Program-made: the position numbers and the translations under genes
From: JBBIQS01 sp037442205
GTDB lineage: Bacteria; Myxococcota; Myxococcia; Myxococcales; UBA5297
NCBI GenBank assembly: GCA_037442205.1
Contig: JBBIQS010000025.1
Location: 25,540 to 89,539 of the forward strand
Length of the DNA stretch: 64,000 nucleotides
Reading direction: 5' to 3'
Shown: in pieces, positions 25,503-33,929 of the stretch
Layout: every line of letters begins with the position of its first letter
Position numbering within the stretch: the first letter of the stretch is position 1
Notes under the pieces: model-generated
Database searches by the model: none
Told to the model about the DNA's origin: nothing
Seen by the model: only the letters and a program-made list of their open reading frames with translations

Positions 25503-26270
25503 GTGCGCCTCCTCTACCGACTGCCGCTGCTGCTCCTGGCGTTCTTGCTGGTCGCCCCGCTGCCGCTCCTGTGGCTGCCGTTCGCGGCCCTCTCGCGGCG
25601 AGCCCTGGCCGCCGCCGGGACCCACACCCTGCGGCTGTGGTCCAAGCTGTTCTGCGCCGCGCTGGGCGTCCGCGTCCGCGCGGAGGGCGAGCGCCCGGGC
25701 AAGGGCTCGCTGGTGGTCGCCAACCACCTGAGCTACCTCGACATCCTGGTGCTGGGCTCGCTCTACCCCACCGCCTTCCTCTCCATGGCCGAGGTCGCCG
25801 ATTGGCCGGTCGTCGGGCAGCTCGCACGCCTGGTCGGCACCCTGTTCATCGAGCGCAGGCGCACCTTGGCGGTCGGACGGGCCAACGACGAGCTGGCCCA
25901 GTACCTGGGCTACGGCCTCTCGGTCACGATCTTCCCCGAGGCCCGCCCTTCGCCGGGCGAGGCGGTGGGCCCCTTCCACTCCTCGCTGCTGCAGGTCGCC
26001 GTCGAGCGCGACGTCCCCTGCGTGCCGGCTTCGCTCAGCTATGACTGCCCTCCTCCGGCCGAGCCCTCCAGCGACGTCTGCTGGTGGGGCGAGATGAGCT
26101 TCGGGCCGCACTTCCTCAAGCTGGCGCGCCTGCCTCGAGTCGAAGCCCGCGTCCGCTTTGGCGCTCCGGTCGCTCGCCACGCCGATCGCAAGGCCCTGGC
26201 TCGAACGCTCCAGGGCGAAGTCGCCGGCCGGTTCGATCGCATCCGTGGCGTCCGAGCGACCGGGAGCTGA
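25503..26270 (+). CDS. 1-acyl-sn-glycerol-3-phosphate acyltransferase family (PlsC-like)
   Basis: A 255-residue protein with a GTG start, an N-terminal membrane helix (about 8-30) and the acyltransferase motif I 'VVANHLSYLDILVLG' (H75 and D80, HX4D). Motif III is 'FPEARPSPG' around E146, a variant of the usual FPEGTRS. PlsC enzymes add the second acyl chain in phosphatidic acid synthesis at the inner membrane; the altered motif III allows a different acceptor such as ornithine lipid or a lysolipid. It follows the DUF4139 pair at a distance of about 60 nt. Confidence 0.87.
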   Translation: MRLLYRLPLLLLAFLLVAPLPLLWLPFAALSRRALAAAGTHTLRLWSKLFCAALGVRVRAEGERPGKGSLVVANHLSYLDILVLGSLYPTAFLSMAEVADWPVVGQLARLVGTLFIERRRTLAVGRANDELAQYLGYGLSVTIFPEARPSPGEAVGPFHSSLLQVAVERDVPCVPASLSYDCPPPAEPSSDVCWWGEMSFGPHFLKLARLPRVEARVRFGAPVARHADRKALARTLQGEVAGRFDRIRGVRATGS

Positions 26271-26315
26271 GCGGGCATCGCGCGCTCTCTTCTCCTCCCT
26301 CGAAATCGGATTGTG

Positions 26316-26330
26316 ATAAGAGCCGCTTAT
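26316..26330. promoter_or_regulatory. LysR-type (T-N11-A) operator overlapping the LysR start codon
   Basis: ATAAG-N5-CTTAT is a perfect 5-bp inverted repeat with the T-N11-A form recognised by LysR-type regulators. Its right arm runs into the ATG of the LysR gene itself (26329), a position suited to autorepression. Sequence symmetry is seen; binding is inferred. Confidence 0.5.
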
Positions 26331-27216
26331 GCAAATCGAATCGCTCAAGATGTTCTGCGACGTGGTGGAGACCGGCAGCTTCTCGATGGCCGCCCGGCTC
26401 AACCACGTGACGCAGTCGGCGGTCAGCCAGCAGATTCGGGCGCTCGAGTCGCGCTTCACCCAGAAGCTGCTGTCGCGCTCGGCGCGGGCGGCGGTGCCGA
26501 CGCCGGCCGGCAACAAGCTCTACCGGGCGGGCAAGGAGATCCTGCAGTCGTTCAGCGCGCTGGAGACGGCGATGCGCGAGGACTCGCAGGAGGTGGCCGG
26601 CGAGGTGGTGATCGCCACCATCACCTCGGTGGGAATGCATGAGCTGTCGCCCTACCTCAAGGCCATCCTGCGCCGCTTCCCCAAGGTGAACCTCAAGCTC
26701 AACTACCGGCGCAGCGACCTGGTGGTGGACGACGTGCTGGCGGATCAGGCCCACCTCGGCATCGTCGCCTACCCTGCCGCGCGGGCCGGGGTGCAGCTGT
26801 TGCCGTTCCGCAGCGACGAGCTGGTGCTGACCTGCGCCAAGGACCATCCGCTGACGCAGAAGAAGCAGCTGCGGCTGGCCGACCTGGAGGGGATGCGCTT
26901 CATCGCCTTCGAGCGCGACATCCCCACCGGCAAGGCGGTGGACAAGCTCCTGCGCGGCGCCGGAGTGCAGGTGCAGACCGCCATGGAGATGGACAACGTC
27001 GAGACCATCAAGCGGGCGGTGGAGCTGGGCCTGGGTGTCTCGATCCTCCCCAAGGCCACGGTGCAGACCGAGGAGCTCAATGGCGCGCTGGTGACCCGCT
27101 CGTTCGTCGACGGCAACTTCGTTCGCCCGATCGGGATCCTGCTGCGCAAGGGCCGCTTCCTGGAGCGCGCCGCCAGTGGAGTTCTCGAGGTGCTCACGCA
27201 CGGCCGCAAGCCATAG
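26329..27216 (+). CDS. LysR-family transcriptional regulator
   Basis: A 295-residue regulator of standard LTTR length. The N-terminal winged helix is 'LKMFCDVVETGSFSMAARLN' followed by 'TQSAVSQQIRALESRF' (recognition helix), then a linker helix and a periplasmic-binding-protein-like effector domain from about residue 90 ('GEVVIATITSVGMHELSPYL'). It is closest in look to the CysL/CbbR-like branch. Its neighbours do not reveal its target; the operator candidate over its own start suggests autoregulation, and a terminator directly behind isolates it. Confidence 0.95.
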   Translation: MQIESLKMFCDVVETGSFSMAARLNHVTQSAVSQQIRALESRFTQKLLSRSARAAVPTPAGNKLYRAGKEILQSFSALETAMREDSQEVAGEVVIATITSVGMHELSPYLKAILRRFPKVNLKLNYRRSDLVVDDVLADQAHLGIVAYPAARAGVQLLPFRSDELVLTCAKDHPLTQKKQLRLADLEGMRFIAFERDIPTGKAVDKLLRGAGVQVQTAMEMDNVETIKRAVELGLGVSILPKATVQTEELNGALVTRSFVDGNFVRPIGILLRKGRFLERAASGVLEVLTHGRKP

Positions 27217-27222
27217 GGCACA

Positions 27223-27255
27223 CCCGGGGTCGCTTCGCGCGCGACCCGGGCTTTT
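27223..27255 (+). terminator. Rho-independent terminator after the LysR gene
   Basis: A GC-rich stem (cccggggtcgc / gcgacccggg, one bulged G) with a 7-nt loop, followed by CTTTT, starting 7 nt after the stop codon. Confidence 0.75.
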
Positions 27256-27292
27256 GATACAGATGGTGCGGGAGACTTGCCGAGAAGCCGCC

Positions 27293-28780
27293 ATGACCGC
27301 ACCTGCCGACGCCCTCACCCGACGGGTCGAAAAGCTCTCGGCCATCCTCGACGTCGCCAAGGCGATGACCGCCGAGCGCGACCTCGACCGGTTGCTGGAG
27401 ATTATCGTCAAGGCCGCCACCTTCGTCGGCGAGTGCGACCGCACCTCGATCTTCCTGGTCGATCGCGAGAAGCAGGAGCTGTGGAGCAAGGTCGCCCAGG
27501 GCACCGGGGAGATCCGCATCGGGCTGGGGACCGGCATCGCCGGGCACGTGGCCCAGACCGGCGAGGTGGTGAACATCCCCGACGCCTACGCCGACAGCCG
27601 CTTCAACCGCAGCGTCGACCAGGCCACCGGCTACCGCACCCGCAATATCATCTGCGTGCCGATGCGCGGCATCAGCGGTGAGATCACCGGGGTGATGCAG
27701 GCCCTCAACCGCCGCGACGGCAGCTTCGGCACCGAGGATGAGGAGCTGCTGCTGGCGCTGGGCGGACAGGCCGCCTCGTCGATCGAGAACGCGCTGCTCC
27801 ACGACGAGATCAGCCGGCTGTTCGAGGGCTTCGTCGGGGCCTCGGTGCTGGCCATCGAGTCCCGGGACCCGACCACCGCCGGCCACTCCAGCCGGGTGGC
27901 GGCGCTGACGGTGGGGCTGGCCGAGGCGCTGGAGCACGTGGACGCCGGCGCCTACGCCAAGACCCGCTTCAGTCGCGAGGAGATCAACGAGATCCGCTAC
28001 GCCTCGCTGCTGCACGACTTCGGCAAGGTCGGGGTGCGCGAGCCGGTGCTGGTCAAGGCGGAGAAGCTCTATCCCTACGAGCTGGAGAACCTCAAGAACC
28101 GCTTCGAGCTGGCGCGGGCGCGGCTGGAGACCGAGAGCCTGCGCCGGCAGCTGGCGCTGATGGAGAAGCTGGGGGCGCTCTCGTCCAGCGCGCAGCTCGC
28201 CGAGGAGAAGGAGCAGCTGGCGGCGGCACTGAAGGAGATCGACGAGGTCTTCGGCTTCGTGATGGCCTGCAACCGGCCCACGGTGCTGGCCCAGGGCGGC
28301 TTCGAGCGGCTGACCGAGCTGCGGCACAGGAGCTTCCCCGACGGCCGCGGCGGCGCGCTGCCGCTGCTGACCGAGCACGAGGTGCGAGCGCTGGCCATCC
28401 CCAAGGGCAGCCTCTCCGACGACGAGCGCAAGGAGATCGAGAGCCACGTCACCTGGACCTACCGGTTCCTCTCGCAGATCCCCTGGACGCGCTCGCTGCG
28501 GCGGGTGCCGACCATCGCCTACGCCCACCACGAGAAGCTCGACGGCGGCGGCTACCCGCGCAAGCTGGGCGCCCCGGCCATCCCGGTGCAGAGCAGAATG
28601 ATGGCCATCAGCGACATCTACGACGCCCTCACCGCCTCCGACCGCCCCTACAAGAAGGCCCTGCCCCATGAGCAGGCGCTCGACATCCTCTCGCGCGAGG
28701 CCAAGGCCGGGCAGCTCGACCAGGAGCTGTACCGGATCTTCATCGACGCCCGCATCGCGCAGAAGGCACTGCGGCGCTGA
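27293..28780 (+). CDS. GAF and HD-GYP domain cyclic-di-GMP phosphodiesterase-type protein
   Basis: A 495-residue cytosolic protein (ATG at 27293; an ATG 30 nt upstream is possible). A GAF sensor domain spans about 20-170 ('SIFLVDREKQELWSKVAQ', 'GIAGHVAQTGEVVNIPDAY'). The HD-GYP domain has H198 ('AGHSSRVAAL'), H241-D242 ('LLHDFGKVGV'), H385, 'AHHEKLDGGGYPRKLG' (H412, H413, GYP at 420-422) and 'SDIYDALTASDRPYK'. HD-GYP enzymes linearise c-di-GMP using two or three metals. A coiled-coil insertion of about 110 residues (253-365) separates the HD half from the GYP half. A phosphodiesterase role is likely, but the insertion makes activity less certain. Confidence 0.92.
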   Translation: MTAPADALTRRVEKLSAILDVAKAMTAERDLDRLLEIIVKAATFVGECDRTSIFLVDREKQELWSKVAQGTGEIRIGLGTGIAGHVAQTGEVVNIPDAYADSRFNRSVDQATGYRTRNIICVPMRGISGEITGVMQALNRRDGSFGTEDEELLLALGGQAASSIENALLHDEISRLFEGFVGASVLAIESRDPTTAGHSSRVAALTVGLAEALEHVDAGAYAKTRFSREEINEIRYASLLHDFGKVGVREPVLVKAEKLYPYELENLKNRFELARARLETESLRRQLALMEKLGALSSSAQLAEEKEQLAAALKEIDEVFGFVMACNRPTVLAQGGFERLTELRHRSFPDGRGGALPLLTEHEVRALAIPKGSLSDDERKEIESHVTWTYRFLSQIPWTRSLRRVPTIAYAHHEKLDGGGYPRKLGAPAIPVQSRMMAISDIYDALTASDRPYKKALPHEQALDILSREAKAGQLDQELYRIFIDARIAQKALRR

Positions 28781-29051
28781 AGTTTCCCTCCGCCAGCCTC
28801 GGTAGCGACTCCAGGAATGGCGGTCGCCGGGAAGGGTCTCGCCACGGCTTCGTGTCGCCCGGCTGACCCCGAAGGCACCTTTCGCTCCGCTCGTTTCTTG
28901 GCCGGCACGGGACGCTCCCGCTGAGTCGGAGAGTCACTCGACCGGCGGAGGAACTCCGCTCGGCATTCGCTCTCGCCCGAGGACGGCAACGCTCTGACTC
29001 GGGCGGCACGACCCCAAGAGCCGCGCGGATCTCAGCCGGCTCGCGACGAGG
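28781..29051. other. Intergenic region without recognisable gene
   Basis: About 270 nt between the convergent HD-GYP and Rieske genes. Several short frames cross it, but their composition (Arg/Ser/Pro-rich) is that of random GC-rich sequence. No clear terminator is visible. Confidence 0.4.
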
Positions 29052-29495
29052 TCAAACCGCGGTCCGCGTGGATGCGGCAACCTCCTGGCCGCCGTGGACA
29101 GTGATGTTGCCCGAGCCGTCGACGCTGACCGAGTAGTGGGTCAGCGCCTGATAGGCCGGCCCGCGCAACACCTCGCCGTTGGGCCCGAACTGGCTGTTGT
29201 GGCATGCGCAAATCACCTTCTGCGCGGTGACGCTGCCCTGGGTCGACATGTCGCAGCCGGAATGAGTGCAGATGAGCGACATCGCATAGAGGCCCTGGCT
29301 GTCGCGCATGACCACGATCGAGGCGTCGGAGAGCACCTTGACGCTGCCGATGCTCAGCTGGCTCACGTTGCCGGCAGCTACGTCTCCGCCGGTTCCACCT
29401 GCGCCAGTCCCGCCGCCGCAGGCCATCGCCGCCGCCGCGCCAGCAGAGAACGCCAGGAACTCACGGCGCGTGCAGCCACTCTTCTTGCAGCTCAT
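29052..29495 (-). CDS. Tat-exported Rieske [2Fe-2S] lipoprotein
   Basis: A 147-residue protein starting at the ATG at 29495 (AAGGAGAAG upstream). It begins with a twin-arginine signal 'CTRREFLAFSAGAAAAMAC', whose terminal Cys (C26) looks like a lipobox, so the product is probably a Tat lipoprotein. The Rieske domain has ligands C76 and H78 in 'CTHSGC' and C96 and H99 in 'CACHNSQFG', with C81 and C98 forming the disulfide seen in bc1-type Rieske proteins. The cluster would be inserted in the cytoplasm before export. No cytochrome b or oxygenase subunit is adjacent, so its redox partner is unknown. Confidence 0.9.
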   Translation of the reverse strand: MSCKKSGCTRREFLAFSAGAAAAMACGGGTGAGGTGGDVAAGNVSQLSIGSVKVLSDASIVVMRDSQGLYAMSLICTHSGCDMSTQGSVTAQKVICACHNSQFGPNGEVLRGPAYQALTHYSVSVDGSGNITVHGGQEVAASTRTAV

Positions 29496-30254
29496 TGGCA
29501 CTTCTCCTTGTCACGCCCAGGAACCGACCCGATGCTGGTCAATTGCGCGATCCGACTGAGAAGATCGGCCGCCTTCTTGATCTCTGCTCCGCCTTGCGAG
29601 GACCGGCGCCCTGTTTCCGGGAATCAGCCGGGTTGGACACGCATGTGACCGCAGCGGCTGCTCTCACCCCCAACTGTGGTGCGAGTGTCTGGGCGCCGGC
29701 GCGAGGCGACCGCGGCGTCCGGAGCCGTCGTCCAGTTCGCCGTGCGGAACCTGGAACAGAGCGGCACAGCTCAGCGCGAGGCAACCAAGAAGCAGGCCTT
29801 CGACCAATTCAGTCTCCCGCGACTTGAGAGCGCCCTTTCGCTGCATCGACGGCTTCGTCGAATCTGCTGGGTGATTCGCCTGTCTGGTGCCGGCAGCGGT
29901 GCATTCCGGAAAACCCGACGCGCCGCCAGGGAAGCCCGCGAGTCGCCGACCACTCCTGCCTTGGCCGGGCTGAGGCGGCGGGTGAACCAGGCGACGCCCG
30001 CAACGCGCAGAAGTCCTTGCGGCGCTGACGCGGTGCATCCTTCCATCTCCGCGTGGCTCACGCCCGGGCCCTAACGAGCTCTTCCTGGCTCGACCCCGGC
30101 TTGGCATCCGGGGAGCCGCACCGGGGAGGAACCGAGGCGTGATATCGTCACCTTCGGCTGGACGCCCTGGGAGACTCCAGGCGGCACTCTGCTATCACGG
30201 GAATACCCAATCGGCTGCTGCGCTCAGCGAGCGCGGCGCCGGAGGACAGAAACC
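29496..30254. other. About 0.76 kb without a credible protein-coding gene
   Basis: Frames of 60-150 codons exist on both strands, but all are Arg/Ser/Pro-rich without protein-like pattern and mutually overlapping. It must contain promoters for the divergent Rieske and fibrinogen-like genes. I see no repeat, tRNA or riboswitch-like structure. Confidence 0.4.
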
Positions 30255-31931
30255 ATGCATCGCCTGCTCCTGTGTTGGTCCCTCTTCCTCTTGCCCGCAG
30301 TTGCCGCGGGGCAGCTCCCCGGCACTATCGGCTACCAGGGTCGGCTGCTGAAGTCGGACGGCACCCCCGAGATCGGCTCCAAGTCGATGACCTTCTCGCT
30401 CTACGCCGCTGAGAACGGAGGCCCGGCGGTCTGGACCGAGACGCAGACTCTGGGCCTGAGCGATGGCTACTACGCCACGGCCCTCGGCTCGGTCGTCCCG
30501 TTCGGCGGCGGCATCTTCGAGGGCGGCACGCTCTTTCTCGAGGTGGCGGTCGACTCGACGGCCCTCTCGCCGCGCCAGAAGCTCGCCGCGGTGCCCTACG
30601 CCTTCCTGGCCACCAACGTGAAGGGCGGGGTGGTGGACGCCTCGGCGATCATGGTCGGCGGCAAGGCGGTGATCGACGGCGGCGGCAAGCTCACCGGCGC
30701 CGCCGCCTACTCCGCCGGCTCGGGAATCGCCATCAGCGGAAACTCGATCTCGCTCCCCTCGACCTGCAACGCGGGCGAGGTGCTGCGCTGGAATGGCAAT
30801 GGCTGGCAGTGCTCCACCGCGGGGAGCTCGAACTACACCGCTGGCGACGGGCTGGCGCTGAACGGGACATCCTTCGCCATCGCCTCCGCCGGCTGCACCA
30901 ACGGCCAGGTCCTCAAGTGGAGCGGCTCGGCGTGGGGCTGCGCCCAGGACGCCGACACCTTGTTCTCGGCGGGCAGCGGCCTGGCGCTCTCGGGCTCGAA
31001 CCAGTTCTCAGTCAATTTCGCAGGCAACGGAACGGCGACCACCGCGTCGCGCTCGGACCACAACCACGACGACCTGGTCGCCAGGAACCTTCCGACCACG
31101 ACTCGTGCCTCGTGCAACGCCATCCTCGGGGCCAGTGAGAGCACCGGGTCGGGCCTGTACTGGATCGACCCCGACGGCGCCGGAGGAAACCCGGCGTTCA
31201 TGGTGTATTGCGACATGGTCACCTCGAGTGGCGGCTGGACTCTGGTGACCAACGTCGAGCCCGCCGACGGCAACGTGGTCTCTTTCACCAACACCCGCTT
31301 CTGGACCGGCAACGCCGAGTGGGGCCAGATCGGCAACCACTTCACCAAGGACTACAAGAGCCCCGCGGCCTATCTCTTGTCGGGGACGAACATCATGATC
31401 CAGGTGGCCAACCCTGGCCCGCAAGGGAAGATCATCGGCTGGAAGACCTGGAGCATGTCGGCCAAGTCCTTCGACACTTTCTTCGACTCGGCGAACAACA
31501 CCGTCCAGACCATGGCCGTGACTGGGCAGGACGTGGCCAACGTCTACGCCTACGAGCCGCTGCTCAAGAACGGCAACCAGTTGGTGAGCAACAAGCTCAT
31601 GAACCCGAACAGCGACCGGGTGCGCCTGGGCACCGATGGGATCACCTCGGGCGGGACGACGCCTCTGGCGCAGGGCGACGACAACGAGCCAGGCCTGGGC
31701 ACGCAGATGAACGAGGCGAGCTGCGCCGTGGGCACCAACTGCTACCGCTACTGGGACGTGGAGCTGTGGGTGAACAGCGCGAGCAACCTCTGGTGCACCA
31801 ACCCCGGCTCCGCCGACGGCCAGTTCAAATGGATCGGCAGCGACGGCGGCGACGGCCCGACTTCTGGCGGCTGCAGCCTGGTCCCCGGCCGCTACAGCCC
31901 CTACTGGACCTACCGCATCTACGTGAAGTAG
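30255..31931 (+). CDS. Secreted protein with C-terminal fibrinogen-like domain
   Basis: A 558-residue secreted protein with a strong GGAGGA site and a signal peptide (about 1-20, ending 'AVAAGQ'). Residues 22-130 resemble the beta domain common at the start of such proteins ('IGYQGRLLKSDGTP', 'AVPYAFLATN'). Two related Cys-pair units follow ('CNAGEVLRWNGNGWQC' and 'CTNGQVLKWSGSAWGC'), then a fibrinogen-like domain from about residue 283 (CNAILGASESTGSGLYWIDP ... 'FMVYCDMVTSSGGWTLV') to the end. Bacterial fibrinogen-like domains bind sugars or acetylated groups, so a surface or extracellular binding role is inferred. It is a single-gene unit. Confidence 0.9.
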   Translation: MHRLLLCWSLFLLPAVAAGQLPGTIGYQGRLLKSDGTPEIGSKSMTFSLYAAENGGPAVWTETQTLGLSDGYYATALGSVVPFGGGIFEGGTLFLEVAVDSTALSPRQKLAAVPYAFLATNVKGGVVDASAIMVGGKAVIDGGGKLTGAAAYSAGSGIAISGNSISLPSTCNAGEVLRWNGNGWQCSTAGSSNYTAGDGLALNGTSFAIASAGCTNGQVLKWSGSAWGCAQDADTLFSAGSGLALSGSNQFSVNFAGNGTATTASRSDHNHDDLVARNLPTTTRASCNAILGASESTGSGLYWIDPDGAGGNPAFMVYCDMVTSSGGWTLVTNVEPADGNVVSFTNTRFWTGNAEWGQIGNHFTKDYKSPAAYLLSGTNIMIQVANPGPQGKIIGWKTWSMSAKSFDTFFDSANNTVQTMAVTGQDVANVYAYEPLLKNGNQLVSNKLMNPNSDRVRLGTDGITSGGTTPLAQGDDNEPGLGTQMNEASCAVGTNCYRYWDVELWVNSASNLWCTNPGSADGQFKWIGSDGGDGPTSGGCSLVPGRYSPYWTYRIYVK

Positions 31932-32063
31932 CGAGCCCGGCAGCTTGGATGGCTCTTATGCCGGCGGCACCTGGCGGCGGCTCGACATGCGCCGCCTATG
32001 CCGCCTCCACACCCGTCGGAACGGTTGCGCCCGAGTTCGGTCGTGAGGCCGGAATTCAACGAC

Positions 32064-33089
32064 CTAGGTGGCTTCCGACGGCCGGGTGAACCAGGCATCG
32101 GCCGCGCGCGCCCTGGAATAGAACTTCGCCGGCAGAGGCAGGGTGAGCTTCATCAGCCCGGGATCGCCCTGCGGGCGCAGCCGGATCTGCTGGGCTTCCT
32201 CCGGCCAGTCGAAGCGATCGTGGTGGAGGCTGTCCTCGAGGATCGCGATCCGGGCCACGTCAGAGGGCGCGGCGGCCAGCTCGTCGCGAATCCTGGCACT
32301 TTGACAGAGCGGGATCAGGCGCCGCATCGCGTCGGTGTCGACGGGGATATCCGCGATATCGGGCGGTCGAGCATCTCCCGGGAGTGCACCTGCCGAGGTC
32401 TGAGGATTGTTGCCATGCGCCCAGGCTCCGGGCAGCGCCTCTTCCCCTGACGCACGATAGGGATCGACCGGCCGGCCGTGGATCCAGACCATGAAGTGCA
32501 CGTGCGGCGGGACGAAGGGAAAGAACTGGGTCAGGTCGAAACCCGAGACGCCCGAGAGCGCCAGCGGCTGTCCGCGCCCGACCTTCTCCCCTACCGGAAC
32601 CAGCAGGCTCGTGAGGTGGGTGTACTGGGTCACCACCCCATTGCCATGATCGACGCAGGCGGTGAGTCCTCCGCGCAGCCAGTTGTCCCGGGTGGCCACG
32701 ACCACTCCCGGGGCCGCCGCCACCAGCGGAGTCCCCGGCGGACAGACGAAATCGGTTCCATCGTGCTCGTCGTAGCTGAGCCGCCCGCCGCGGAAATCGC
32801 GTGCCTTGCGGCGCGTCACCGCCGCTCGAAAGAAGCGCCCGCCGCCGCTGCGATCGAAGAAGTTGAAGATCGGCGCCACCTGGTCCTCGGGGACCAGCCC
32901 GGCGTAGGCCGGCAGCGACAGATCGGGGCGCAGCAGGCCGGCCGAGCCGAGATCGAAGACGAAGCGATCCCGCCGCGGCAGGTGGCGCAGCACGGTCGAG
33001 AAGTCGCGCAGCACCTGCTCCTTGCTGCGCATGCCGAAGCGCGCCGGCCACGCGGGAAGCGGCGGCCGCTCGGGAAGTCTCTTGTACAT
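32064..33089 (-). CDS. M23 (LytM-type) metallopeptidase
   Basis: A 341-residue protein from the ATG at 33089 (GGGGGA upstream). The LytM domain lies at about 120-240: the first zinc motif is 'EHDGTDFVCPPGTPLVAAAP' (H and D), followed by 'VDHGNGVVTQYTHLTSLL' and the final 'PPHVHFMVWIHG' (HxH). All zinc ligands and the catalytic His are present, so it should be an active endopeptidase acting on peptide cross-bridges of peptidoglycan or on proteins. No signal peptide is obvious at the chosen start, which leaves its location open. The C-terminal 90 residues are helical and unmatched. Confidence 0.88.
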   Translation of the reverse strand: MYKRLPERPPLPAWPARFGMRSKEQVLRDFSTVLRHLPRRDRFVFDLGSAGLLRPDLSLPAYAGLVPEDQVAPIFNFFDRSGGGRFFRAAVTRRKARDFRGGRLSYDEHDGTDFVCPPGTPLVAAAPGVVVATRDNWLRGGLTACVDHGNGVVTQYTHLTSLLVPVGEKVGRGQPLALSGVSGFDLTQFFPFVPPHVHFMVWIHGRPVDPYRASGEEALPGAWAHGNNPQTSAGALPGDARPPDIADIPVDTDAMRRLIPLCQSARIRDELAAAPSDVARIAILEDSLHHDRFDWPEEAQQIRLRPQGDPGLMKLTLPLPAKFYSRARAADAWFTRPSEAT

Positions 33090-33215
33090 GGCGTTCCCCC
33101 TTGTTCGCCGGCTATCTTCGCACGGCCGCACGCCCCCATCGACGGCTTCGCCCGAGCGCCGCCCTTCCCTTCGTCATGCGGCTGGCAAACGTACTCGAGG
33201 GCCGCGGCGCGGCGG

Positions 33216-33773
33216 TCAGTTGCTGTTCAAGTCCGCCGGATTGGTCTTGGTGTTGATGTCGAGGCTGACATCCAGGTAGTCGATCTGGGTCGAGCTTCCG
33301 CCCGGCCGCCGCCGGGCGAGGTGCCCCTGGAATGAGCCGGTCAGCAGCCCGGAGGAGAAGGGGCTGTTGACGTTGAACAGGCAGGTAGCCTTGGCGATGT
33401 CGGGATTGCCGGCCGAGGTGTCGCCAGCCAGGTAGGAGGCCCAGGTCGGGTTGTTGTCTCTGACGCTCGTCCACACCTGCGGAATGCCGTGCGTATCCTG
33501 CACCTCGCAGCGGTGGGTGCCCTGGTTGATGATGTCGCCGCTGAGAGTGAAGTCGATCAGCCCGCCGCTTTCCTCAGGCTTCATCGAGAAGGTGATGCTC
33601 TGCGTCGACGCGTAGGGGATGCACTGCTCCTTCACGTTGACGATGCTCCCGTCGGGAAGCTTGAAGACGATGTTGCTGATGTGGCCGGCGCAGGGATCTT
33701 CGGCCGCGCCGCCGCACCCCTGCCATCCGCCGAGCAACACCGACACCGCCAGACACCCCACGAGCCGCTTCAT
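33216..33773 (-). CDS. Small secreted lipoprotein, unknown
   Basis: A 185-residue protein with a lipoprotein signal ending near 'LLGGWQGCGG'. The mature part has two or three further Cys residues ('DPCAGHIS', 'KEQCIPYA', 'HRCEVQD', 'KATCLFNV') and a beta-rich pattern ('SGGLIDFTLSGDI', 'SGLLTGSFQGHLA') suggesting a small disulfide-bonded domain. I do not recognise the family. It is followed downstream by the M23 gene with about 125 nt in between. Confidence 0.7.
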   Translation of the reverse strand: MKRLVGCLAVSVLLGGWQGCGGAAEDPCAGHISNIVFKLPDGSIVNVKEQCIPYASTQSITFSMKPEESGGLIDFTLSGDIINQGTHRCEVQDTHGIPQVWTSVRDNNPTWASYLAGDTSAGNPDIAKATCLFNVNSPFSSGLLTGSFQGHLARRRPGGSSTQIDYLDVSLDINTKTNPADLNSN

Positions 33774-33929
33774 GTCCCCGCCTCCTTGGCTTGATCCCGA
33801 GAGCGCCAGACGCGCTCCGGGGCTCGAACGCTAGCACGGCTAGAGCGGGCGTCCATCCCACCGCCCACTCGCCAGAAATGACCATACATGACATGACATG
33901 GATGGTTGTTTTCGAGCGAACAAGCGCTT

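Noticed and set aside
28648..28989. Minus-strand ORF in the gap before the Rieske gene
   Set aside because: Overlaps the HD-GYP 3' end, Arg/Ser-rich, no start signal and no motif.
29664..30107. Overlapping ORFs on both strands in the 0.76-kb gap
   Set aside because: Composition of random GC-rich DNA on both strands, no ribosome-binding site, and no recognisable domain.
33880..33905. Short acatg microsatellite-like repeats before pomY
   Set aside because: Only about three imperfect copies; too short to claim a functional repeat.
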